Source: TK10-74A sp965263065
GTDB lineage: Bacteria > Chloroflexota > Dehalococcoidia > Bin125
Length of the DNA: 64,000 nucleotides
NCBI GenBank assembly: GCA_965263065.1
Contig: CBDHGH010000003.1
Location: forward strand, 1,426,001-1,490,000
Direction of reading: 5' to 3'
Shown: positions 29,768 through 37,891 of the stretch, piece after piece
Layout: each line of letters begins with the position of its first letter
Numbering within the stretch: the first letter of the stretch is position 1
Translations under genes and position numbers: made by a program
Notes under the pieces: model-generated
What the model was told of the DNA's origin: nothing
The model's input: only the letters and a program-made list of their open reading frames with translations
Database searches by the model: none

Positions 29768-30038
29768 AGAGTCGCCTCTCGCGCAGGGTCAACTTGCGCG
29801 CGGAGATGATGCGTCCAACCTCTTCGCCGGATTCCGGGTCGAGTTGAGGTGCGGTGTGTACAACCATGATAACAGCCGCTCCGACGACTCCCATTGTCCG
29901 CCACCGCTCTTCGTGAGTGTGTGGATCCTGAACGGTCGTCGCGAGTGGATCGCTGAAGACGAGTATAGCGGTGTCGAACTCGATACCGTGGTCCTGAAGG
30001 TTGGCTCGGTTCTTGTTCGGATCCCATTCCCAGAGCAA
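29748..30038 (-). CDS. brnT: BrnT-family toxin inside the R-M operon
   Basis: 96 residues opening with TTG at 30038 (family start pattern WEWDPNKNRANLQDHGIEF), with RERRLYEEG at the end. BrnT is a RelE-fold ribonuclease toxin usually encoded just before its antitoxin BrnA. No brnA-like frame follows: the next gene, hsdR, begins inside the last codons of brnT. Upstream lies hsdS, 32 bases away. The toxin therefore appears to be held by some other partner or by the R-M complex, or to be inactive. The rare TTG start could keep its level low. Confidence 0.83.
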   Translation of the reverse strand: MLWEWDPNKNRANLQDHGIEFDTAILVFSDPLATTVQDPHTHEERWRTMGVVGAAVIMVVHTAPQLDPESGEEVGRIISARKLTLRERRLYEEGHV

Positions 30039-30070
30039 CGAACCCGCCTCGCTTCGTCACCACGGGGTAG

Positions 30071-31519
30071 TCACCCAAGATCACGAATTCCTGCGAGCCC
30101 CGGCCCGCGCTCCCGGCCTCGCCGCGAGGCGACTCTGTCGCGGCCCATGCCGGCGCCATCTTCCCGATCCGCCGCCTCCGCCGGCAGGGCGGCCGCCGCC
30201 TCCCGCACGTCGAGCTTACCCGTCACGACGTCCGCGATGAGGCGGGTGCGGTACTCGCGGAGCAACTCGATCTCCCGGTGGGCGCGCTCGATGGCGGCGC
30301 CGATGTTGGCAGTCGCGTCGTCAAGGTAGCGGGAGATGGCGGCCTGCTCGGGCAGGGGAGGGAAAGGTAGTTGGGCGTTTGAGTACTTCTCACCATTGAC
30401 ATTCTCAATCGTTGATGAGATTGCCATGATTCGAAGGAACTCGGAGAAGGATTGTGTCTTCGTGAACTTGAACAGGTACTCTGGAGCGACAATAGAAGCA
30501 GGCACGAATCGAACCAGATATCCCGCGTACGCACAGGGGCCGTGTATCGCGGACTTGTAGAGCAAGGAGCGACCGACAGTTCCGCTACGCGAAACTAGTA
30601 GGTCACCATCGTTCAGCATATAGTCCCGGGCTGCTTCAGATGGCAGGAAGACTCCGCCGGGCCGGAGTTCACCATCGTCTGTGATGTCGGTAGTGCGAAG
30701 AAACCGAACTCCGTCAGCCGAGTACGAGGCCGCGGATATATTGGCTCCGTAAAGGGCAGACTCAGAGCAGAGCGTCTTCAGCCGCCGGACCTCCCAGTGC
30801 TCCGGGACATCCCCCAGCCACTCGACGCCCGACGGCTTGAGACGCACCTCGGGGTCGAGGCCGCGGGTGACGGCGCGCTGGATGACGGCCTGCTTCTGCT
30901 CCTCGAGCAGGCCGATGAGATCCTGCTTGGCGCCGATGTAGCGCTGGATGCGTCGGTCGGCGTGGTCGAGGAAGCGGACGATGGCGGCCTGCTCGTCGGG
31001 CGGTGGGAGGGGCATGGCCATGTACTTCAGCTCATCGCTGTAGATGTGCATGACGGTGATCCCTCGCCCCATGCAGGACTTCTGGTAGGAAGACTGCGGG
31101 CAATCTAGTGCGTAGCCGGAGAACGCCGCGTTGACGTCAACGGACGGCCTGAACACGACGACATCGCCTCCACAATACGCCCGGCCTTCGATGAGGTTGA
31201 CCGCAGATTTGCCAATCTCCTCGATGGTCTCGCCCGAGCCAGCAAACAGGACATCCCCATACTGGATCGGGGTGTAGCTGTCCGTGCGTTCCTCGGAGAT
31301 GCACGCCCGAGCCCTTCTGATGAAGAATTCATGCTGCGTGTAGATATCCCCGTACCGCACGCAGGGATAGCCCTCGTCAACCGCATCCTCCTTGGTCCCG
31401 CCGCCGCCCTTGAAGAGTTGCCCGATGCGTCCAAGCTGCTGGAGTTCCCAGTGCGCCGGCACGTCGCCCAGCCACGGGACGCCGGAGGGTCGGTAGTCGG
31501 GGTAGGGTCTTGCCGTCAT
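30071..31519 (-). CDS. hsdS: Type I R-M specificity subunit HsdS (second locus)
   Basis: 482 residues with the classical two-fold plan. Each half begins with the same conserved phrase (SGVPWLGDVPAHWE at about 12, SGVEWLGDVPEHWE at about 235), then a target-recognition domain, then a coiled spacer (LPPPDEQAAIVRFLDHAD and PPLPEQAAISRYLDDA). The two recognition domains differ, so the target should be asymmetric. The recognition parts are visibly poorer in GC than hsdM and hsdR, typical of horizontally shuffled domains. The last about 30 residues are a polar tail. It starts 3 bases after the KAP gene stop, so it is co-transcribed with it. Confidence 0.92.
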   Translation of the reverse strand: MTARPYPDYRPSGVPWLGDVPAHWELQQLGRIGQLFKGGGGTKEDAVDEGYPCVRYGDIYTQHEFFIRRARACISEERTDSYTPIQYGDVLFAGSGETIEEIGKSAVNLIEGRAYCGGDVVVFRPSVDVNAAFSGYALDCPQSSYQKSCMGRGITVMHIYSDELKYMAMPLPPPDEQAAIVRFLDHADRRIQRYIGAKQDLIGLLEEQKQAVIQRAVTRGLDPEVRLKPSGVEWLGDVPEHWEVRRLKTLCSESALYGANISAASYSADGVRFLRTTDITDDGELRPGGVFLPSEAARDYMLNDGDLLVSRSGTVGRSLLYKSAIHGPCAYAGYLVRFVPASIVAPEYLFKFTKTQSFSEFLRIMAISSTIENVNGEKYSNAQLPFPPLPEQAAISRYLDDATANIGAAIERAHREIELLREYRTRLIADVVTGKLDVREAAAALPAEAADREDGAGMGRDRVASRRGRERGPGLAGIRDLG

Positions 31520-31522
31520 GGT

Positions 31523-32959
31523 CTACCGTCTTGTGATTTGCTGATGTAGGTCGATCAGTTTGGCAAGATGGTCAGGGCCCTGGTGCCCAAGCACCTGATT
31601 CGCGCGCTGTCGAATGTTATCGAGCAGCGCCGATATTCTTTGGCTCTCGGCCTTCTTCATTCTTTCGGAGACGTATTCGGGAGACGTCAACTCTGCACCC
31701 TCTTGGAGGAGCCGGAGCTGTGCCATTGCGGGTGGTTCACCGCCGCGATCTCCGTGCTCAGCGAGGTACAGGCAACTCTCAATCTCGTTCATTTGTCTCT
31801 CGCGGACACCGCTTGATCGGGTCCCCGGTACTGTCTCGTCGATGTAGTTCACAACGTCGCTTGCGCGGCGCCGGCCTTGAACGAAGTCACGATACAGCGT
31901 GACGTTCTTCACTTTGAGCGTGATGAGAAGCGCGAGCAACAAGGGGACCATTTCCTCTTGTTGCTCCATGTTTCTACCAACCAAGGCAACCAGCCGCACG
32001 CAGTAGTCGGTATCCCGAAGGGATAGGTCCAAACGATCGCAGAGTGCTGGGAAGGCATCGGCGAATTCTCGGAACTGCATGATGCGCCACGATGTGTTGC
32101 GTGGCCCCGAGAAGTGCTCGCTCAGCTCGAACCGATCGATGAGATGCCTGCAGAAAACCTCCGACTTCACTTCAGACAGCGTGAACTCCATGTCGAAGAA
32201 GCGCCGGAGGTAGACATCAGCGTCGATCTCCCCATATACCGACTGGAGTGATAAACAGAGCTCATCGCGGTTGATACCAAATGCGAACACAATGTTTGGG
32301 ACGTCGAATATGTGCTTGACTCTCTCAAGCAGTTCGATCGCGAACGTGGGACGACAGCGGTCCAATTCATCAATGATGAAGACCATGGGGTGTCCGGTCT
32401 CCTCGCGAACTGAGGCGGCCAGCCTCCCTAAGCACTCCCTCAACTGGTCCTTCGTGGCTCGCTGGGCAAGATAGTCGTCGAGGAGACTTCGCTGATCCGG
32501 TTTGTCGACCTCCACGCCAAGCGTTAGGCCTAGGTGCTTGTCAATGACACCCTGCACATTCTGACGGATCAACGGTCCAGCAGTCTGAGCGACTCTAAGA
32601 GCCAGATGCTTGAAGCCGGTTTCCTTGAAGTGCTCCGATAGCTGACCAAGTATGGCGAGAAGAGGATCGTCGCAGAAATCGTCTTCCCACGCGTTGAAGT
32701 AGATCGCGTTGTAGCCCTGGCGCTCCAAGTCTGCCTGCCAGCGCTGCAGGAGGAACGTCTTCCCCGTTCCCCATTGACCGTGAACGCTGATCACGAACGG
32801 TGATGACTGATCGCGGACGAGGTTCGTCAGCCGTTTCGCGACTTGCTTCCGGTCCAGTACATCATCCGCCCACGGGTCTTCCGTCGAAATCTTCGGCTCA
32901 GGCAGCTTCAGTCGCAGTGACTCACGAGCATCTGCGCTGGGGTCTGCGACCTCGCTCAT
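31523..32959 (-). CDS. KAP-family P-loop NTPase in the R-M operon
   Basis: 478 residues from the ATG at 32959, which overlaps the hsdM stop (ATGA). Walker A is GQWGTGKT (K67), the following FNAWEDD stretch is typical of KAP ATPases, and Walker B is FIIDELDRCRP (D197, E198). KAP NTPases occur in anti-phage loci, often as sensors or switches. The usual membrane helices inserted in some KAP proteins are not seen, so it is probably soluble. GC is clearly lower than in the flanking hsd genes, a sign of separate acquisition. Its place between hsdM and hsdS, with coupled frames, implies a role in this R-M system, such as abortive control when restriction fails. Confidence 0.85.
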   Translation of the reverse strand: MSEVADPSADARESLRLKLPEPKISTEDPWADDVLDRKQVAKRLTNLVRDQSSPFVISVHGQWGTGKTFLLQRWQADLERQGYNAIYFNAWEDDFCDDPLLAILGQLSEHFKETGFKHLALRVAQTAGPLIRQNVQGVIDKHLGLTLGVEVDKPDQRSLLDDYLAQRATKDQLRECLGRLAASVREETGHPMVFIIDELDRCRPTFAIELLERVKHIFDVPNIVFAFGINRDELCLSLQSVYGEIDADVYLRRFFDMEFTLSEVKSEVFCRHLIDRFELSEHFSGPRNTSWRIMQFREFADAFPALCDRLDLSLRDTDYCVRLVALVGRNMEQQEEMVPLLLALLITLKVKNVTLYRDFVQGRRRASDVVNYIDETVPGTRSSGVRERQMNEIESCLYLAEHGDRGGEPPAMAQLRLLQEGAELTSPEYVSERMKKAESQRISALLDNIRQRANQVLGHQGPDHLAKLIDLHQQITRR

Positions 32960-34935
32960 TCTTGAAGTCCCCCCACAATCTCCACTAGCAATCCCTCGGT
33001 TTCCCGCTCCAGGGCCAGTATATCCCCCCGGATCTCCTCCAGGCTGCGCATGGGCTGGGGCTTGTAGAAGTAGCGCGTGAAGCTGACCTCGTAGCCGACC
33101 TTCACGCTGGCGGGGACGTACCAGGCATCCGGGGCGTAGGGCAGGACCTCGCGGCGCAGGAACGCCTCGATGCCGCCCTCCTCCAGCAGCGGCACCTGCT
33201 CGGTGTCGCGCAGCGCGCTGTCGGGCTCGTACTCGACCACAGCGGGCCGGCCGTTGATCTCGGCCGCGAACAGGCCGTGCAGCGGGTCGGGCGCGGTCCC
33301 CCGGCGGTGGATCTTCCTGATGACGGGCGGCGCCGTCTCGGAGCGCCCGGCCGTCTCGCGGAGCGCCTTGATCTCCTTGGCCGGGTAGGCGCGTCCGGGG
33401 TCGATGCCCGCCAGCCGCAGCGGCCGCTCGACTGTCAGCTTCCAGTAGCCGAACGCCTGGTTGGGGAAGATCTTCGACTGCTCCGTCTCCTCGAAGGCCA
33501 GGAAGACGTCGCAGATGCGCCGGATGTCGTCGGCGGACAGCTCGCAGTTCTTCTTGCCCAGGTTCTTGCGCAGCGGCTGGAACCACTGCGTCGCGTCGAT
33601 GAGCTGCACCCGGCCGCGGCGCTGCGCCGCCTTGCGGTTGCTCAGCACCCAGACGTAGGTGGCGATGCCGGTGTTGTAGAACATGTTGAGCGGCAGCGCG
33701 ACGATGGCCTCCAGCCAGTCGTTCTCGATGATCCAGCGGCGGATGTTGCTCTCGCCCTGCCCGGCGTCGCCCGTGAACAGCGAGGAGCCGTTGTGCACCT
33801 CGGCGATGCGGCTGCCGCGCTCGGCGCCGTGCTTCATCTTCGACAGCATGTTCGCGAGGAACAGCATCTGGCCGTCGCTCGACCGGGTGACGAGTGAGTA
33901 CTCCGGGTCGCCGTCGTGCGCGATCACGAAGCGCGGGTCGCGAATCGCGCCCTTGCCGCCCATGCGCTCCAGGTCGCTCTTCCAGCTCTTCCCGTAGGGC
34001 GGATTGGAGAGCATGAAGTCGAACTCGTGGGCCGGGAACGCGTCGTTCGACAGCGTCGAGTGCGCGGGCCCGCCGACGAGGTTGTCCGCGGCCTCGCCCT
34101 CGCCCTTGAGCAGGAAGTCGGACTGCGCGATCGCGGCCGTCTCGGCGTTGATCTCCTGGCCGTAGAGGTGCGCCACGACCTCTTTGCCCCGCTCCCCGGC
34201 CAGCTCCAGGAGCGTCTGCTCGGCGACCGTCAGCATGCCGCCGGTGCCGCAGGCGCCGTCGTACACGAGGTAGGTGCCCGACTCGATGCCGTCGGCGACG
34301 GGCAGGAAGACCAGGTTCGCCATCAGCCGCACGGCGTCGCGGGGCGTCCAGTGCTCGCCGGCCTCCTCGTTGTTCTCCTCGTTGAAGCGCCGCACCAACT
34401 CTTCGAAGATCGTGCCCATCGTGTGGTTGTCGAGCCCGGGCACGCGGACCGCGCCATCGGCGCCGCGGACCGGCGACGGGCTCAGGTTGATCGCCGGGTC
34501 GGTGAACTTCTCGATCAGCGTGCCGAGCGCGTCCGCGCGCGAGAGCCGCTGGAGCTGGTTGCGGAACTCGAAACTGCCCAGGATCTCCTGCACGTTCGGC
34601 GAGAAGCCATCGAGGTAGGCCTCGAAGTCGGCGTGCAACTGCTGCTGGCTCGTCCGCGCCCGCAGGTCGCGCATCGTGAAGTCGGACGTGTTGTAGAAGG
34701 ACTGCCCAGCCGCCTGCCGCAGCGCCTGGTCCTGGTTGACGAGGCCCGCGCGGTCAAGCGACGCCTTCATCTCCAAGACCGCGGCGCTCGTCGGCTCGAG
34801 CACCGCGTCGAGCCGTCGCAGCACCGTCATCGGCAGGATCACGTCGCGGTACTTGCCGCGCACGTAGAGGTCGCGGAGCACATCGTCGGCGATGCCCCAG
34901 ATGAAATTCGTGATCCACGAGGTATCGGTGGTCAT
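32956..34935 (-). CDS. hsdM: Type I R-M methyltransferase subunit HsdM (second locus)
   Basis: 659 residues from the ATG at 34935 (MTTDTSWITNFIWG), with GGAGG 4 bases upstream. The frame is open for another 154 codons upstream but those encode a terminase fragment, so the longer start is rejected. N-terminal helical domain (about 1-150), SAM motif VYDGACGTGGM, catalytic NPPY (MLSNPPYGKSW), and a long C-terminal region ending in a coiled segment (EEIRGDILALERETEGL) for HsdS contact. It is an N6-adenine methyltransferase that protects host DNA. First gene of the five-gene operon. Confidence 0.93.
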   Translation of the reverse strand: MTTDTSWITNFIWGIADDVLRDLYVRGKYRDVILPMTVLRRLDAVLEPTSAAVLEMKASLDRAGLVNQDQALRQAAGQSFYNTSDFTMRDLRARTSQQQLHADFEAYLDGFSPNVQEILGSFEFRNQLQRLSRADALGTLIEKFTDPAINLSPSPVRGADGAVRVPGLDNHTMGTIFEELVRRFNEENNEEAGEHWTPRDAVRLMANLVFLPVADGIESGTYLVYDGACGTGGMLTVAEQTLLELAGERGKEVVAHLYGQEINAETAAIAQSDFLLKGEGEAADNLVGGPAHSTLSNDAFPAHEFDFMLSNPPYGKSWKSDLERMGGKGAIRDPRFVIAHDGDPEYSLVTRSSDGQMLFLANMLSKMKHGAERGSRIAEVHNGSSLFTGDAGQGESNIRRWIIENDWLEAIVALPLNMFYNTGIATYVWVLSNRKAAQRRGRVQLIDATQWFQPLRKNLGKKNCELSADDIRRICDVFLAFEETEQSKIFPNQAFGYWKLTVERPLRLAGIDPGRAYPAKEIKALRETAGRSETAPPVIRKIHRRGTAPDPLHGLFAAEINGRPAVVEYEPDSALRDTEQVPLLEEGGIEAFLRREVLPYAPDAWYVPASVKVGYEVSFTRYFYKPQPMRSLEEIRGDILALERETEGLLVEIVGGLQE

Positions 34936-34969
34936 GGGTCCTCCGTCGTGGGTGCCGGTGGGGGCGGCA

Positions 34970-35373
34970 AGTGTAGCGGCGGGGCCGGCGTCGGCCGCCT
35001 CCGCCCGCCAGCCTCCCCCCAGCAGCACGTCCATGGGCGCTCGGCACTCCCGGCAGACCACCAGGGCGCGCCGCTCCACGTCCACGTTGGCTTCCCAGGT
35101 GAGCGCATGCATTACCCCGCAGGCCGGGCAGGGCAGGTAGTAGCGGCGTTGGTCGGACTGGAGAAAGAGCGCGTTGATGCCGGCCTCCGGGTACCGCGGC
35201 GTGGACGCGATCGGCAGGCGCCCGGCGGCGCTGGAGCTGAGGCGCTTGCGGGCCAAGTCCAGCGTGCCCTCCCCCATCTGGTCGAACTCGTCCAGGATCA
35301 CGTAGTCGGCGTCGACCGAGGCGATCTGACGTCGGCTGTCGGCGCCGCGCAGATACACGTAGCCGTCGCAACG
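34970..35373 (-). pseudogene. Fragment of phage terminase large subunit (GpA-like)
   Basis: In frame directly ahead of hsdM, about 130 codons read as the middle of a GpA-type terminase: VDADYVILDEFDQM (Walker B region), LPIASTPRYPEAGI, then a zinc-finger-like CPACG with a later CREC pair. The ATPase P-loop and nuclease parts are absent, and homology begins abruptly at about 35373, where another gene is cut. It is phage debris with no expected function, but it shows that a prophage once lay here. Confidence 0.75.
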
Positions 35374-36262
35374 CCTCCGCGTCCGGCATCGGCCCAAGGG
35401 GCCGGTTGTTTGCCTTGAGGTAGATCGGGTAGAAGAGTCGCTCGGACGCGGCGATCAAGCGCTGCCTCGTTTCCTCACGGGAGTCTGACCAGTCCACCTC
35501 GACGGGCGGCAGCGTCGGATCGGGCGGCTGGAAGCCCACGGTCCGCGTCGCCCCAGCGCCCGCCACGCTCAGCCACCTCGCGCGGTCGGTTCGGAAGGTC
35601 GTACCCGGGCGCCGGTCCAGGGAAGTTCTCAGGATCCAATCCGGCACCCACGGCAACGACGCGAGCGCCGGGTAGGCGTCCAAGAGTTCGGAGGCCGCAT
35701 CGGCGAGGCGCCACACGGGCTCGAGTTCGCGAATCGGCTGCTCAAGCACGTCGACCCTGTTCCAGGCCGCGATATCACGTTGGAGTCTGTCGCGGGCGGA
35801 GAGGAGTACCTGCCAATTGGGCAAGCCCCAGGCGCCAATCCCCCGCCGAACCCAATCGTGGAACACTCCCACACCGGTCATCGCAGCGACGGCGGCCGGT
35901 GCCCACCGGTCGGCGACGCGATCGACGCGGGCGCGGAAGCGCTGCTGCGACGGCGACCGGCGACGGCAGAGGAGGTCCAGGGCTTCCGCCCGTTCCGCAC
36001 TCCGCAAGTGGGCCAGTCGGACGTGTACCTCCTGCTCCGACAGCGGTTGGTCGGGGCCGAAGAGTTCATCGTCGAGGCACACGCGGGCGAAGAACGCGTG
36101 GTCGAAGGCGGGGCCGCCTGCGCCAGGTCGGGCTGCCACTGCCACGTACCCCTGTCGCGGCCGGAATGAGTCGCACCAAGCGAAGCGCTTCGCTCCAACC
36201 GCCCTCAGCAATGGGCGGTACTCGTCAGCCGTCGGCGACCCCCAGAGCCACCGCCCCCGCAC
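35370..36262 (-). pseudogene. Truncated hypothetical protein joined to terminase fragment
   Basis: An open frame of about 297 codons from 36262 has natural-looking composition (VWRLADAASELLDAYPALAS, SREETRQRLIAASERLFYPI) but no domain I recognise. There is no signal peptide or membrane segment. At about 35373 the sequence changes to the terminase fragment in another frame, so the 3' end is lost. The first about 30 codons are uncertain. It could be a phage or island gene. Confidence 0.5.
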
Positions 36263-36419
36263 CCGCCACCGCTACTGCCAAGAGACGCGCTCGCCGACGC
36301 GGCTCGCATCCCCCCCTGCCGGCGCGACGGAGAACGGCCTCGCCGGTCGCGGAGCCGACTCCGGGCCGTGCTGCTCCAGCGCGCGCCCAGGCCGCCTCCA
36401 CTCCGGCGTCCGCGCCGGC

Positions 36420-36728
36420 ATTGGCGGCCTCAAGCGGCGCCGCCGGCCGCTCGGCCATGCGGCCCGGGCTACCAGGCTGCGCGCCCACCGCTTCCGCCAC
36501 ACCTTCGCCACATGGGCGATCGCCCACGACGGGCGCGAAGTCGATGTCCTACGGTTCGGCGGGCACGGCTCGCCCGACATGGTGCGCCGCGATTCCACCA
36601 CCTGCCGCAGCGCCCCGGTGGCCGGGCGCCACTTCACCTTCTCCCTGGCGGACCGAGTGCTCTCCGGTCCGCTGAGCGCGGACCGGGTCCGCGCGGGCAA
36701 ACCCCCTCTCAGCCTGTGTTTTCCCTGA
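36420..36728 (+). pseudogene. C-terminal remnant of a tyrosine recombinase (integrase)
   Basis: The forward frame contains the integrase box HRFRHTFATW (H-x-x-R) followed by VLRFGGHGSPDMVRR, equivalent to the LGHSS motif. The catalytic tyrosine expected after MVRR is replaced (MVRRDST), and the N-terminal core is not recognisable. The enzyme is therefore dead. It lies about 260 bases from the tRNA-derived repeat at 36985, the place expected for the integrase of a tRNA-targeting element. Confidence 0.72.
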
Positions 36729-36984
36729 AGCTTGCTATCTGGCGCGGATGATCTGGCGGGGTGCGTTCGGCGACCGGGCTCCGAGGCGGGATCCGCCGGC
36801 GATCCGTTCGCTCTTCGCGGACGCGCCAGCTTGCCAGTGGGAGCCCCGAATGGTTCAACGTGACCGCGAGGATGCGGTCCCCACCGCCCTGCTCAGAAAG
36901 CAGATGGCCGACGACCGGCCGCACGTCGGCGGCCCCCGGCGCCGCTCCGGTCTCTTCATTAGTTAGGGAGCCCCGGAGCGCGTA

Positions 36985-37021
36985 ACGGGATTCGAACCCG
37001 CGACCCTCTGCTTGGGAAGCA
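36985..37021 (-). repeat. Attachment-site-like repeat: 3' half of tRNA-Gly (left copy)
   Basis: 37 bases are identical to 57121-57157, the anticodon-arm to T-arm part of the intact tRNA-Gly(CCC). The rest of the tRNA is missing. Upstream, 36839-36984 also resembles 56967-57120 by eye (shared CTGCTCAGAAAGCAGATGGCCGA and GCGGCCCCC blocks), including a decayed copy of the end of the ParB-like gene. Both copies have the same orientation and lie 20,136 bases apart, as expected for ends of an element integrated at the tRNA 3' end. Confidence 0.78.
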
Positions 37022-37111
37022 CGCTGGTGCCGGGCCCTCTGTGATGCGAGGGCGCCGCTCCGCCAGCAAGCATCCCTCCGTCCGCCTGCCTCCCCGACGA
37101 CCCCGAACCCC

Positions 37112-37891
37112 CTACCCGATGTCCAACGCGGCGCCCAGCTCCCGCAGGCGCTGCCGACGCTGGCGGTAGTCCGGGACGGCCTGCGCGACGACGCCCCAAT
37201 ACTCGGCGTTGTGCGCCCGCACCCGCAGGTGCGCCAGCTCATGCGCGACGATGTAGTCCAGGATCGCGGGCGGGGCCATGATCGCGCGCCAGTTGAAGCG
37301 CAGCGTGCCGTCCGGGGCGCAACTCGCCCAGCGGGTGCGCTGACCGCGGATCAGCACCGCCTTCGGCCGCACACCGATCAGGCGCCCGATCCGATCGACG
37401 CGCGGCGGCAGCTTCAGCGCCGCACGCTCGCGGTACCACGCCTCGAAGGCCGACCGCACGGCCGCGTCGCGCTCCTCCCCCTCCAGCGACCGCGGCACGT
37501 CGACCTCGAACTGCCAGTGGTGGAACCGCACCGCGACCCGGGCCTCGTCGCTGGGACGCACGGTCAGCCGCACCGACCGCCCGAGATACGGCAGCGACTC
37601 CCCGCTGACGAATCGGCGGGTCGGCGACGCTGAGGCGGCCGCGCCCTCGTGCCGGACGATCCAGCCCGCGCGACGGCGCACCGTCGCTTCGACGCGCTCC
37701 GGCGGTGTGTCGACGGGGGCCGACACGGTGACCACGCCCGGCTGGTCCACCGTCACCGCGATCGTCTTGTGCCGCCGTGGGCTGCGGACCACGCGGTAGC
37801 GGATGCGCGCGTCGCCGAAGCGGACCTCCCCGCGCTCCGTCATCTGCGCCGTCATCTGGGCCGTCGCTTGGGCCGTCGCCTGGGCCGTCAT
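37112..37891 (-). CDS. YgjP/SprT-like zinc metallopeptidase (DUF45)
   Basis: 259 residues. The zinc motif HELAH (217-221) followed by H227 and EYW is the signature of the YgjP/WLM-related M48-like family. RxRWASCAPDGTLRFNWR ahead of it is also typical. These proteins frequently sit next to type I hsdR genes, with unknown function. The ATG at 37891 overlaps the hsdR stop (ATGA). The first about 18 residues are a TAQ(A/M) tetrapeptide repeat encoded by a 12-base tandem repeat, so its length may vary without shifting frame. Last gene of the minus-strand module in the island. Confidence 0.88.
   Translation of the reverse strand: MTAQATAQATAQMTAQMTERGEVRFGDARIRYRVVRSPRRHKTIAVTVDQPGVVTVSAPVDTPPERVEATVRRRAGWIVRHEGAAASASPTRRFVSGESLPYLGRSVRLTVRPSDEARVAVRFHHWQFEVDVPRSLEGEERDAAVRSAFEAWYRERAALKLPPRVDRIGRLIGVRPKAVLIRGQRTRWASCAPDGTLRFNWRAIMAPPAILDYIVAHELAHLRVRAHNAEYWGVVAQAVPDYRQRRQRLRELGAALDIG

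Noticed and set aside
36967..37040. Second tRNA-Gly gene
   Set aside because: Only the 3' half matches; the D arm and acceptor 5' strand are missing and the remaining acceptor sequence (TACGCGC) is altered.
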